DNA of 45,924 nt from an uncultured SAR86 cluster bacterium (GCA_902528215.1 CABZRR010000009.1:1-45924), one strand, 5' to 3'; numbered from the stretch's first letter, positions 16,833 to 25,895 are shown. Program-made: numbers and translations. The notes: generated by a model from the letters alone, not told the origin.

Positions 16833-18491
16833 ATGCTTAGAAAAAACTTAGCCTCCGAAATTAAAACAAATATTGACATTAATTCTGATGAATTTATTCA
16901 TAACAAAAATGTGATGTTAAAGAAAATAAATTTTCTTGATGAGCTTTTAGATAAGGCTGAATTGGGAGGCGGTGCCTATCATCATGAAAGATTAGCAAAG
17001 CGAGGCAAAATGCCTGTAAGGGAAAGAGTCTTTAATTTACTTGATCCTGATACGCCCTTTCTTGAAATTGCACCATTTGCAGCCTATGGAACAGACTTTA
17101 CTGTGGGAGGCGGATGTGTGGCTGGAATTGGAATTGTTGCTGGTACTGAATGTGTAATATTTGCTAATGATCCCTCAGTTTTAGCTGGCGCTATGACGGT
17201 TTATGTTGGGGAAAAATGGAACAGGGCAATGGAAATCTCTAGAGACAACCGTCTTCCGTATATTAATTTTGTTGAATCTGCAGGAGGAGATCTTCGAATG
17301 GGGACCGGCAAGAAAGGAGATCAACCCCCAATCGCACCCACCATAGGTCATACTCATTTTGCAGCATCTGGAAGATATTTTTATGATCTAACAGAACTTT
17401 CTAAAATGCGTATCCCAGTAATATCAATTGTTTTCGGCTCATCAACTGCAGGTGGCGCTTATCAACCAGGCATGTCTGATTACAATATCTTTGTTAAAGA
17501 TCAAGCCAAAGTATTCCTTGCAGGGCCACCTTTAGTCAAAATGGCGACTGGTGAGGTATCAGATGACGAAACCTTAGGGGGAGCAAAAATGCATTCCGAA
17601 GTTTCAGGCCTTTCAGATTATTTAGCTGAAGATGAAATGGATGCCTTGAGATTATGTAGGAGTGTTGTTTCACACTTACACTGGGGGAAAGAAGGTCCCT
17701 CTCCTCTCCCTGATTCTGATAGTCCAAGTTTATCTCAAGAAGAATTGTTAGGACTGGTAGATGAGGAACTTAAAAGCCCGTTAGATATCAGGGAAGTGAT
17801 TGGTCGAATTGTGGATGGATCAAGATTTGAGGAATATAAGCCGAGATATGGTAAGACCATGATTTGCGGGTGGTCAATGCTTCATGGTTATCCAGTAGGC
17901 ATATTAGGAAATAATGGTCCCATCTACCCAGAAAGTGCTGAAAAAGCGGCCACCTTTATCCAGCTATGTAATAAACGAAACATACCATTAATTTTTCTTC
18001 AAAATGTTACAGGATTTTTGGTTGGAAAGGATTTCGAAAGGCAAGCCATTATAAAAAAAGGGTCTCAACTTATTAATGCAGTCTCTAACTCTAATGTTCC
18101 TCATATAACAATTATTATTGGAGCATCATTTGGGGCAGGTACATATGCTATGTCAGGAAGAGCATATAACAACAGATTCACATTCCTCTGGCCCACAGCA
18201 AAAATTGCTGTTATGGGTTCTAAACAGATTGCTGGAGTAATGTCTATTGTTCGAAGAGGTCAAGCTGCAAGAAAAGGAGAAAAATTTGATGAAAAACAAG
18301 ATGCTGAAATCGTAAAGATGGTTGAACAAATGTCAGATCAGATGTCTGAGGCGCTGGTTGCAAGCAGCATGGTTACTGATGATGGCATCATTGATCCTAG
18401 AGATACAAGAAGTGTCATTGGATTTTGCCTATCTATAGTTTCTAATTCTTCAATTGATGGAGCTGAAGAATATGGAGTGTTTAGGTTATGA
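16833..18491 (+). CDS. Acyl-CoA carboxylase, carboxyltransferase (beta) subunit
   Basis: Transfers CO2 from carboxybiotin to an acyl-CoA. The 552-residue protein belongs to the methylcrotonyl-/geranyl-CoA carboxylase beta family. The two oxyanion-type loops are VFGSSTAGGAYQPGMSD (residues 200-216) and GASFGAGTYAMSGRAYNN (about 430-447). The acceptor-pocket segment after ESAGG (148-152) reads DLRMGTGKKGDQPP and lacks the FPD...HFGRIFYNQ pattern I recall from leucine-pathway MCC beta subunits. The acceptor may therefore be a longer or different 3-methyl-2-enoyl-CoA such as geranyl-CoA (AtuC-type). It is the first gene of a seven-gene operon; its TTATGA end overlaps the biotin carboxylase start by 4 bp. 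Confidence 0.92.
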   Translation: MLRKNLASEIKTNIDINSDEFIHNKNVMLKKINFLDELLDKAELGGGAYHHERLAKRGKMPVRERVFNLLDPDTPFLEIAPFAAYGTDFTVGGGCVAGIGIVAGTECVIFANDPSVLAGAMTVYVGEKWNRAMEISRDNRLPYINFVESAGGDLRMGTGKKGDQPPIAPTIGHTHFAASGRYFYDLTELSKMRIPVISIVFGSSTAGGAYQPGMSDYNIFVKDQAKVFLAGPPLVKMATGEVSDDETLGGAKMHSEVSGLSDYLAEDEMDALRLCRSVVSHLHWGKEGPSPLPDSDSPSLSQEELLGLVDEELKSPLDIREVIGRIVDGSRFEEYKPRYGKTMICGWSMLHGYPVGILGNNGPIYPESAEKAATFIQLCNKRNIPLIFLQNVTGFLVGKDFERQAIIKKGSQLINAVSNSNVPHITIIIGASFGAGTYAMSGRAYNNRFTFLWPTAKIAVMGSKQIAGVMSIVRRGQAARKGEKFDEKQDAEIVKMVEQMSDQMSEALVASSMVTDDGIIDPRDTRSVIGFCLSIVSNSSIDGAEEYGVFRL

Positions 18492-20407
18492 GATTTAATT
18501 CAATTCTTGTTGCGAATCGTGGAGAGATTGCCTGTCGAATAATGCAAACCGCTCAATTTATGGGTATTAAATGTGTAGCTGTTTTTGTTGATGCTGATAA
18601 GGATGCTCCATTTGTAAAGATGGCTGATGAAGCTATAAAGTTATCTTCTGGCTATATGGATGGCTCTGCTATTATTAATGCAGCTAAACAATCTGGAGCA
18701 GAAGCGATCCATCCAGGATATGGTTTTTTATCAGAAAATGCAGCCTTTGCTAGAAAGGTTAAAAGCAATAAATTAATTTGGATTGGCCCATCGCCCCATG
18801 TAATAAAAGTCATGGGTGATAAATTAAAAGCTAAAGAAATAGCAGAAAAATCTGGGGTTCCCACTCTGCCAATGACCTCAAATACTAAAGATGTTAAAAG
18901 TATTGGCTATCCGATCTTGATCAAAGCTGCCGCAGGAGGTGGTGGTAAAGGAATGCGAATTGTTGAAAAAGAAAGTGAATTAAAAGACTCAATCATAAGC
19001 GCTAAAAGAGAAGCTCTTTTGGGTTTTGATGACGATAGAATTTTTATAGAGAGATATGTAGAAAAATCACGTCATATTGAAATACAAATCTTAGGAGACG
19101 AACACGGTAATGTAGTTCATTTAGGAGAACGTGAATGTTCTATACAAAGAAGGCATCAGAAAATTATTGAGGAATCGCCTTCTCCAAGAATTGATCCCTT
19201 TTTACGGGAGGAAATGGGTCAAGCAGCTATTAAGTTAGCTAAAAAAATTAAATACTGCTCTGCAGGAACTGTTGAATTTTTGTTTGATGATAAAACAGAT
19301 GAATACTGGTTTTTAGAGGTAAACACTAGACTGCAAGTTGAGCACCCAGTCACAGAAGAAGTTACAGGAATAGATTTGGTTGCGGAGCAAATTAAGATAG
19401 CGAGAGGAGATGAGCTTGAATTTGCTCAAGATGATATTGATTGGCATGGACATGCAATTGAAGCAAGATTGTATGCTGAGGATCCTGGAAATAACTTTTT
19501 ACCTGAAATAGGAACCCTGCACGCATATGACACTAGCCTAGCTTCAGAGGTTAGATGGGATTCAGGCGTGGAAGAAGGTAGTGTTATTGGAACAGATTTT
19601 GATCCAATGTTATCTAAGGTTATTTCTTGGGCCCCTGATAGAATTGATGCTGCAAATAAACTGGCACGCGGACTTGAAAAAGCTCACATGGGAGGTGTGA
19701 TAACAAATCGTCAATTTTTAATTTCCTGTTTAAGAAATGAAAATTTCTTAAACGGAAATACAACAACAGACTTTATTGAACGTGAAACTTTAGAAACTAA
19801 AAAGCATCTTTCTGTAAATGAGCTTCATCAAACATCAACAGCAATTGCTTTATGGATAGCGCAACAAAATAGAGTCTCTGACCCCGTTACAGGTTTTATG
19901 CCCGCAAACTGGACCAATGGAAGAATGCCACTTCAAAGGGTTAAATTACTTTTTATGCAAGATGAGATAGATGTAAAGTATAAATTAAATAAAGAAAATT
20001 TATATGAAGTTATGGGCTCCATTTGTAAAATTTACCATTGCGATAGTTTTGGCATTGATATAGAGATAGACTCTCACAGATTTTATGCTCATTTAACTGA
20101 GGTAGGCAGTGAAATCATAATAAATATGCCATTTGGAGACGTTAATGTATCTGTTCTACCTAGGTTTATTGAACCAGGTAATGAGATCCCTGAAGGTGGT
20201 TTGATAGCTCCAATGCCTGGAAAAGTTATTGATGTGAAAGTTAAAAAAGGCAGTAAAGTAAAAGCTGGTGATACTTTGGTAATTATTGAGGCAATGAAAA
20301 TGGAACATTCAATTAAAGCAACTGAGACAGGCAAGATAGCCAAAGTAATGATCCAACTGAATGATCAAGTTGATAACGGTGCTACCCTTCTCGTTCTTGA
20401 AAAATAA
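18488..20407 (+). CDS. Acyl-CoA carboxylase, biotin carboxylase/BCCP (alpha) subunit
   Basis: Carboxylates its own biotin using ATP and bicarbonate, then delivers it to the beta subunit. The 639 residues contain, in order, the biotin carboxylase N-domain (ILVANRGEIACRIMQTA, GYGFLSENAAFA), the ATP-grasp domain with the glycine-rich KAAAGGGGKGMR loop near residue 145-156 and EVNTRLQVEHPVTE from residue 277, the BC C-domain (HAIEARLYAEDP), a linker/BT domain, and a C-terminal biotinyl domain with EAMKMEH and the biotinylated Lys604. Length and order fit MCC/GCC alpha subunits (LiuD/AtuF). It starts by a 4-bp ATGA overlap with the beta subunit; the TetR gene begins 1 bp after its stop. Confidence 0.95.
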   Translation: MRFNSILVANRGEIACRIMQTAQFMGIKCVAVFVDADKDAPFVKMADEAIKLSSGYMDGSAIINAAKQSGAEAIHPGYGFLSENAAFARKVKSNKLIWIGPSPHVIKVMGDKLKAKEIAEKSGVPTLPMTSNTKDVKSIGYPILIKAAAGGGGKGMRIVEKESELKDSIISAKREALLGFDDDRIFIERYVEKSRHIEIQILGDEHGNVVHLGERECSIQRRHQKIIEESPSPRIDPFLREEMGQAAIKLAKKIKYCSAGTVEFLFDDKTDEYWFLEVNTRLQVEHPVTEEVTGIDLVAEQIKIARGDELEFAQDDIDWHGHAIEARLYAEDPGNNFLPEIGTLHAYDTSLASEVRWDSGVEEGSVIGTDFDPMLSKVISWAPDRIDAANKLARGLEKAHMGGVITNRQFLISCLRNENFLNGNTTTDFIERETLETKKHLSVNELHQTSTAIALWIAQQNRVSDPVTGFMPANWTNGRMPLQRVKLLFMQDEIDVKYKLNKENLYEVMGSICKIYHCDSFGIDIEIDSHRFYAHLTEVGSEIIINMPFGDVNVSVLPRFIEPGNEIPEGGLIAPMPGKVIDVKVKKGSKVKAGDTLVIIEAMKMEHSIKATETGKIAKVMIQLNDQVDNGATLLVLEK

Positions 20408-20408
20408 T

Positions 20409-21011
20409 ATGAAATTTCAAGCTGTCCTTTCAAAACAGTCGCCTCAACTTAGAAAGCGACATCTTGAGGTTATGGACGAACTAGAAAGCATGCTTGATAA
20501 AGGAAAGTCATTTTCAACAATGTCTGACCTAGCAAAACAATTGAAAATTTCACTAAGAACCCTATATGAAATTGCACCAAGCAAAGAGGAATTAATAGTG
20601 ACAACCGTTGATAGGGTTCTAAAAAAACACGGTAAGATAGCAATAGATGCAATGAATGCTCATTCATCTCCTATAAAAAAATTAGAAAGTTTTCTGACTG
20701 TAGCTAATCAAGCAGTTGGTCCAAGATTTGAAAGATTCACACTATCTCTTAGTAGTTTAAATTCATCTAAGCCAATGGTGGACTACCATGAACAATACAT
20801 AACTGACCTTATAAAAAATCTTTTAGATGAAGCAAGAATTAAAAATGAAATAAAAGAGATTGATACTCAGGCAACTGCATTGCTATTGGGAGGCCTTGGT
20901 AGATATTTTCAATCTAAGAAACTCTTAAAAGATTTATATCAAACACCTGAAAAAACAAGTAACTTTTTAACAAAAGTTATTATTGATGGCATCAAAATGG
21001 AGAAATCTTGA
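20409..21011 (+). CDS. TetR-family transcriptional regulator
   Basis: A 200-residue regulator. I choose the ATG at 20409 (MKFQAVLSKQSPQLRKRHLEVMDELESML); a longer reading from 20361 lies inside the biotin carboxylase frame and adds 16 residues foreign to the family. The DNA-binding domain has the TetR helix-turn-helix pattern: STMSDLAKQLKISLRTLYEIAPSKEELIVTTVDRVL (residues about 37-72, with the typical LY..x.SKEEL end). The all-helical C-terminal half is the ligand pocket, probably for an acyl-CoA pathway intermediate. Being third in the carboxylase operon, it probably autoregulates the operon through the palindrome at 16785-16812. It ends in a TTGA overlap with the AtuA-like start. AtuR of Pseudomonas is a functional parallel. 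Confidence 0.88.
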   Translation: MKFQAVLSKQSPQLRKRHLEVMDELESMLDKGKSFSTMSDLAKQLKISLRTLYEIAPSKEELIVTTVDRVLKKHGKIAIDAMNAHSSPIKKLESFLTVANQAVGPRFERFTLSLSSLNSSKPMVDYHEQYITDLIKNLLDEARIKNEIKEIDTQATALLLGGLGRYFQSKKLLKDLYQTPEKTSNFLTKVIIDGIKMEKS

Positions 21012-22783
21012 GCGAAGGAATTATAAAGATTGCAAATTGTAGTGGTTACTACGGAGATAAATTATCTGCTGCTAAAGAGATGGTGGATGGAGGACCTATA
21101 GATGTTCTGACTGGAGACTATTTAGCAGAACTCACCATGACAATTCTTTTTAATCAAAAGATGCAGCGTGGAGACGATAAGGGATACGTTGGCACCTTCT
21201 TAAAACAAGTGAAAGCAGTAGCCAAATCATGTAAAGAAAAAAATATTAAAATTGTTACCAATGCCGGTGGCTTAAATCCCTCTTCCATGGCCAATGAAAT
21301 AGAAAAAATTTTAGAAGAGCTCAATATTTCTCTCAATGTGGCTTATATAACTGGAGATGACTTGATGGCAAGAATGGAGTCTCTAAAAAAGGAAGGAGAA
21401 TCATTTTTAAACATTGATAAAGATATCCCGATTGATAAATCGGGATGTCAAACACTAACTGCAAACGCATATCTTGGTGCATGGGGAATTAAAGAGGCAT
21501 TAGATAAAGGCGCTGATATTGTCGTATGCCCAAGGGTGACCGATGCTGCAGTAGTAATTGGTCCTGCAGCATGGAAATTTAATTGGAAGAGAGATGATTA
21601 CGATGCATTGGCTGGCGCATTAGCAGCAGGTCATATTATTGAATGTGGTTGTCAAGCAACCGGTGGTAACTATGCTTTTTTTAAGGAGGTGCCAAGCTTT
21701 GATAACGTGGGCTACCCAATAGCTGAAATAAAAAATGATGGAAGTTTTTATATTACAAAGCATCCGGGCACTGGTGGCTTGGTATCCACCGGAACCGTAA
21801 CAGCTCAGTTATTGTATGAAATTAGCTCACCTGCATACCTAAATCCTGACGTCATAGCTCATTTTGATACCTTGAATATCGAGGAAATTTCTAAAGATAG
21901 AGTTTATGTATCAGGATGCAGAGGAAGCTCACCAACAAATACTCATAAAGTTTGCATAAATCTTGCTGGTGGATATAGAAATGGTATGGAATTTATTCTT
22001 ACTGGTATAGATATTGAAGAAAAAGCTAAAATAATTACTGACGCTTTATTTAATAATGTTGGAGGCAAAGACCAATTTGATGATGTTTCAATCCTGTTAG
22101 ATAGAACCGACAAAAAAGATCCAAATTCTAATGAAGAAGCAATGGCCGCTCTTAGAATTTCAGTTAAATCAAAAGATCCTGATCTAGTTGGCAGAATGTT
22201 TACACAAAAGATGATAGAGCTTGCTTTAGCGAATTATCCAGGTTTTTTAACAGGAAGTGGAGTTCGATCCGGAGGACCTGTATTGGTCTATTGGCCAGCT
22301 TTAATAAATAGTAAACATATAAAAGAGACTGTTCATATAGACGGTAAAGAAATTGATGTAATACCGACTAATCAAATGGATTTGGAAGACACATATTATC
22401 AAAAAAAGCCTATTGAAATTCCTCCTCCTCCTTCAGGTGAAACTCTTAATAGACCATTAGGAGAAATTTTTGGAGCTAGATCTGGCGATAAGGGCGGATG
22501 TGCAAATATTGGTGTATGGGCAAAAAATGAAAATGCATTCTCTTTTTTAAATAATTATTTAACTGTTAAGAAAATCAAAGAATTAATGCCTGACATAAGT
22601 GAATTTGAAATAGACAGATATGAACTTCCAAACATACTGTCGCTAAATTTTTACATCCATGACATATTAGAAGATGGGGTTTCTTCCAATACCAGAAAAG
22701 ATGGTCAAGCTAAATCTCTTGGGGAATACTTGAGAGCAAAGTATGCAGATATCCCTAAATCTTTATTTGAGGAAAACTTATGA
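21008..22783 (+). CDS. AtuA-like acyclic terpene utilisation family protein (DUF1446)
   Basis: The 591-residue protein matches the AtuA/DUF1446 family: an N-terminal domain starting IANCSGYYGDKLSAAKEMV and including GGLNPSSMA, GCQTLTANAYLGAWGI and VVCPRVTDAAVVIGPAAW; the GHIIECGCQATGGNYAFF segment; and a C-terminal AtuA-like domain (about residues 482-585) with GEIFGARSGDKGGCANIGVWA. AtuA is required for citronellol/geraniol growth in Pseudomonas, but its reaction is unknown. The start is a TTG overlapping the TetR stop (TTGA); no nearby ATG keeps the conserved N-terminus. Its presence with a carboxylase, crotonase and dehydrogenases is the best argument for an atu-type rather than leucine pathway. 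Confidence 0.93.
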   Translation: MSEGIIKIANCSGYYGDKLSAAKEMVDGGPIDVLTGDYLAELTMTILFNQKMQRGDDKGYVGTFLKQVKAVAKSCKEKNIKIVTNAGGLNPSSMANEIEKILEELNISLNVAYITGDDLMARMESLKKEGESFLNIDKDIPIDKSGCQTLTANAYLGAWGIKEALDKGADIVVCPRVTDAAVVIGPAAWKFNWKRDDYDALAGALAAGHIIECGCQATGGNYAFFKEVPSFDNVGYPIAEIKNDGSFYITKHPGTGGLVSTGTVTAQLLYEISSPAYLNPDVIAHFDTLNIEEISKDRVYVSGCRGSSPTNTHKVCINLAGGYRNGMEFILTGIDIEEKAKIITDALFNNVGGKDQFDDVSILLDRTDKKDPNSNEEAMAALRISVKSKDPDLVGRMFTQKMIELALANYPGFLTGSGVRSGGPVLVYWPALINSKHIKETVHIDGKEIDVIPTNQMDLEDTYYQKKPIEIPPPPSGETLNRPLGEIFGARSGDKGGCANIGVWAKNENAFSFLNNYLTVKKIKELMPDISEFEIDRYELPNILSLNFYIHDILEDGVSSNTRKDGQAKSLGEYLRAKYADIPKSLFEENL

Positions 22784-23571
22784 ACATAAATAAATTATCT
22801 TTGGAGGGTTTGGATTTTCAAGCAACAAAAATAAATATTAAAAATAATATTTTAACTATTACATTGAATCGACCTGAGAAAAAAAATGCATTAAATAATG
22901 TGATGATGAATGAGATAAATTTTGCTTTAGCTTATGCGAAACAAGAAAGAGAAATTAGGGTTGTTATTATTGATGCAGAAGGAGACATTTTTTGTGCCGG
23001 AGCTGATCTGAGGCTTGCCAAAGAGGATTCTAATGTCCCAAAAATAGAGGGTGCAGATGATATCAGTTTCTCCCTGCGAAGACTGCACAAGCCCACAATA
23101 TGCAAAATTCAAGGATCAGTACTTGCAGGAGCATTATTACTATTAACGAATGCAACTCATGCTATAGCTGTTGAGTCAGCTAAATTTTCAGCCCCAGAGA
23201 TTCACAGAGGCTTGTGGCCTTTTATGGTCATGGCTGGATTATTCAGAGTAATGCCCAAAAGAGCTGGGCTTGATTTTATTATGCGAGGTCAACCCATTGA
23301 TGCAAATAAAGCTGAGACATGGGGATTAATCAATGAGTCCGTTGCAGCTAATGAACTGGACAAAAGGGTTAGCGAGCTAGCTGAAGAACTAGCCAGCCTA
23401 GCCCCGGGAACCATGCAGTTTGGTCTAGAAGCATATGAAAAGCAAGATGCGTTAGGGTTTGATGATGCACTTCCCTATTTACAAAAACAAATTGCTAAAT
23501 GTTTTGAAGGTGAGGATGCCAAGGAAGGTATTACTGCGTTTTTAGAAAAAAGAAAACCAAATTGGAAATAA
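22780..23571 (+). CDS. Enoyl-CoA hydratase/isomerase (crotonase) family protein, one catalytic Glu replaced
   Basis: A 263-residue crotonase. LNRPEKKNALNN (29-40) and the oxyanion-hole segment FCAGADLR (71-78) are typical. By hand alignment with rat crotonase, the second Glu (Glu164) is kept as Glu140 in APEIHRGLWP. The first (Glu144, normally GGGCE) is Leu120 in VLAGALLLLT. Loss of the first Glu argues against simple hydration with two acids and for isomerisation or a variant hydratase. In an atu-type pathway this slot is AtuE, isohexenylglutaconyl-CoA hydratase. The start overlaps the AtuA-like stop by 4 bp (ATGA); 13 bp separate it from the next dehydrogenase gene. Confidence 0.9.
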   Translation: MNINKLSLEGLDFQATKINIKNNILTITLNRPEKKNALNNVMMNEINFALAYAKQEREIRVVIIDAEGDIFCAGADLRLAKEDSNVPKIEGADDISFSLRRLHKPTICKIQGSVLAGALLLLTNATHAIAVESAKFSAPEIHRGLWPFMVMAGLFRVMPKRAGLDFIMRGQPIDANKAETWGLINESVAANELDKRVSELAEELASLAPGTMQFGLEAYEKQDALGFDDALPYLQKQIAKCFEGEDAKEGITAFLEKRKPNWK

Positions 23572-23584
23572 ATAAGGAAGATTA

Positions 23585-24808
23585 ATGGATTTAGAATACG
23601 GGCCTGAATATCAAGACTTCACAAAAGAGGTTCAAAGCTTTTGTAAAAAATATGAAGGGCTGTCTTTCACAGATCGTTCTAATAATCCTTTGGGAAGTTC
23701 AGGAGGATCTGGTGGTCCCAAAATGTCAAGGTCTGAATGGCAAAAAATCTTAATTAAAAACGGTTATTTTGCTCGCTCAGTTCCTAAAGAATATGGAGGA
23801 TATGGCGGTGAAGCAGATATTCTCAAAAGCAGAATTGTTGCTGCAGAGTTTTCGAAAGCAAGAACTCCTATGGCAATGGGTGGTCAAGGTATTGATATGT
23901 TGGTTCCTACATTATTGGAGATGGGTACCGAAGAGCAAAAACAAACATATATCAAATCTACACTTCATGGAGAAATAATTTGGTGCCAAGGTTACTCGGA
24001 ACCAAATGCAGGAAGTGATCTGGCAAGTTTACAAACTAAAGGAGAGTTAGTTGGAGATGAATGGGTGATTAATGGTCAAAAAATTTGGACTAGTACTGCT
24101 CAATACTCTCAAATGTGTTTTTGTCTTGTAAGAACTGAGCCAGATGCTCCAAAGCACTCTGGAATAAGCTACTTATTGATTCCAATGGATACTCCAGGCA
24201 TTGAAATTAGACCACTTGTTGATATGACTTTGAAGGCAGGATTTAATGAGGTCTTTTTTACTGATGTAAAAATTCCTGCAAGCAATATTGTAGGTAAAAG
24301 AGGTGAAGGCTGGGCAGTTGCAAATGCAACCTTAGGTCACGAAAGAGGCTCCTTGGCTCCACCAGATGCAACGATGAATAGAGTAAACATGTTAATGCAA
24401 CTAATGAAAGAAGAAACACTGGATGGAATGCCATTAATAGAATATCCAGTTTATCGGGATCGATTGATGAAAATTCAAGGCAAAGTTTTAGCGCAGCAAT
24501 CACATGCTTTAAGACTGCTATCAGCCAAGCTAAATCCTATGGCTGATGTAAAGTTAGGTAAAATGATTCAAAAGCTTACCGGAACTGAGCTGAGACATGA
24601 GTTAGAGGGCCTTGCCATAGACGTATTGGGTGAAATTGGAACCTTGTACGAAGATAGCCCGCATCTCAAAAATGACGGCACTTGGCAATTTATATACATG
24701 TATTTTCTGGGCCTCATTATAGGGGGAGGTACGAGTCAAATTCAAAAGAATATTATTGCCGAGCGGGGTCTAGGCATGCCTAAAGAACCAAAAGTAGAGG
24801 GAGCATAA
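23585..24808 (+). CDS. Acyl-CoA dehydrogenase, catalytic-type subunit of second pair
   Basis: A 407-residue acyl-CoA dehydrogenase, homologous to the 8372 gene. WCQGYSEPNAGSDLASLQTK and NGQKIWTS mark the FAD/substrate region. The MCAD-type base position reads GGGTSQIQ, with no Glu. A Glu sits at the isovaleryl-type helix-G position (Glu253 in LGHERGSLAPP), matching Glu248 of the first pair. A short glycine/serine-rich insert (residues about 38-48, GSSGGSGGP) precedes the first conserved helix. A strong SD (AAGGAAG, 23574-23580) lies 4 bases before the ATG. The GTG of the partner subunit follows one base after its stop. Probable substrate: a branched or isoprenoid acyl-CoA of this operon, by context. 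Confidence 0.93.
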   Translation: MDLEYGPEYQDFTKEVQSFCKKYEGLSFTDRSNNPLGSSGGSGGPKMSRSEWQKILIKNGYFARSVPKEYGGYGGEADILKSRIVAAEFSKARTPMAMGGQGIDMLVPTLLEMGTEEQKQTYIKSTLHGEIIWCQGYSEPNAGSDLASLQTKGELVGDEWVINGQKIWTSTAQYSQMCFCLVRTEPDAPKHSGISYLLIPMDTPGIEIRPLVDMTLKAGFNEVFFTDVKIPASNIVGKRGEGWAVANATLGHERGSLAPPDATMNRVNMLMQLMKEETLDGMPLIEYPVYRDRLMKIQGKVLAQQSHALRLLSAKLNPMADVKLGKMIQKLTGTELRHELEGLAIDVLGEIGTLYEDSPHLKNDGTWQFIYMYFLGLIIGGGTSQIQKNIIAERGLGMPKEPKVEGA

Positions 24809-24809
24809 A

Positions 24810-25895
24810 GTGTATTTCGGCTTATCAGAAGAACAATCCTTTTTTCAAGACAATGTAAAAAAATACCTAGAAGAGCATGCTACGATTGATAACATTAGGC
24901 ACATTGCTAACGGCGATGAAAATAATCTTTCCGCAGAGATTCATCAAGGCCTTTTAAATCTAGGAATAAATGGGCTCTTAATTCCAGAAGAATTTGGTGG
25001 CCTAGGCCTGGATTTGCTATTTGCAGCTGTCGTTTCAGAAGCTCTCGGAAGCGGAGTGAGCCCTACTCCATTTATTGCACCTTATGTTATGGCGCCAACA
25101 GCTTTTAAGCATGCAGGCAGCATAACTCAGCAAAAAAATTATCTTCCTAAAATTGCTATAAATGAATATCGTTTTGCAGTTGGTTTTAGTGAATTCATTG
25201 GCAAAAGAAATGATGCTGGAATAAGCTTTGTGGATAATGCATTAAATGGAAGAGCTATGTTTGTGCTCGACGCAAATGACGCAACGCATTTGTTACTTGC
25301 AGATGAAAGAGGTCGGATATTTGTTGTGAATGCAAGTTCTTCAAACATAGAAATTGTCAAACTGACTACAGTTGATAAAACTAGGCAATATGCAGAAGTG
25401 ATTTGTAAGAACTTAGAGGCAGAATTACTAGAAAATTCTTCAGATTCTGTAGAGCCAATCAACCGAACAATTGATGCTGGCAGGATTATGCTCGCTGCAG
25501 ATTCTCTTGGCGCGTCACAAATAATGATAGATAGAGCGGTTGATTATTCTAAAGAGAGAAAACAGTTTGGAAGAGCCATAGGATCTTTTCAGGCTGTAAA
25601 GCATATGTGTGCAGAGATGGCTGCTGACTTAGAACCATGCTATGCATTGATTTGGCACGCCGCGCATTGCCATGATCATTCTCCTGATGAGGCGAGATTG
25701 ATGGCCTGTCATGCAAAAGCACATGTCTCAGAAATGAGTAAAGGTATTGCCAAGAAAGCTACTGAGGTTCATGGCGGCATGGGTTTCACAGACTTGCTTG
25801 GTCTACATTACTGGTTCAAACGAATTGGGTTAAATCGTCAAATTCTTGGGAGCCCAGAACTTGTTAGAGAAGAAGCATATAAAACTCAGATTTAG
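24810..25895 (+). CDS. Acyl-CoA dehydrogenase homologue, probable partner subunit of second pair
   Basis: The 361-residue protein has the acyl-CoA dehydrogenase fold: GLSEEQSFFQDNVKKYLEEHA at the N-terminus, LLIPEEFGGLGLD, KERKQFGRAIGSFQAVKH and VHGGMGFTDLLGLHYWFKR. Both catalytic-base positions are empty: helix G reads DAGRIMLA (Gly224) and the C-terminal motif is ILGSPELV. The middle domain is shortened and lacks a recognisable SEPxxGSD segment, so it probably binds FAD only at the subunit interface or not at all. The start is GTG at 24810, one base after the previous stop. It closes the operon and overlaps the convergent HCCA-isomerase-like gene by 4 bp. Confidence 0.88.
   Translation: MYFGLSEEQSFFQDNVKKYLEEHATIDNIRHIANGDENNLSAEIHQGLLNLGINGLLIPEEFGGLGLDLLFAAVVSEALGSGVSPTPFIAPYVMAPTAFKHAGSITQQKNYLPKIAINEYRFAVGFSEFIGKRNDAGISFVDNALNGRAMFVLDANDATHLLLADERGRIFVVNASSSNIEIVKLTTVDKTRQYAEVICKNLEAELLENSSDSVEPINRTIDAGRIMLAADSLGASQIMIDRAVDYSKERKQFGRAIGSFQAVKHMCAEMAADLEPCYALIWHAAHCHDHSPDEARLMACHAKAHVSEMSKGIAKKATEVHGGMGFTDLLGLHYWFKRIGLNRQILGSPELVREEAYKTQI

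Noticed and set aside
20361-20408. Longer TetR reading starting inside the biotin carboxylase gene
   Set aside because: It is only the out-of-frame end of the BCCP domain; the ATG at 20409 follows the stop by one base and fits the family.
16833-25895. Leucine (liu) degradation operon
   Set aside because: No HMG-CoA lyase or MerR regulator, an AtuA-like gene is present, and the carboxyltransferase pocket is atypical; the leucine reading is kept only as an alternative.
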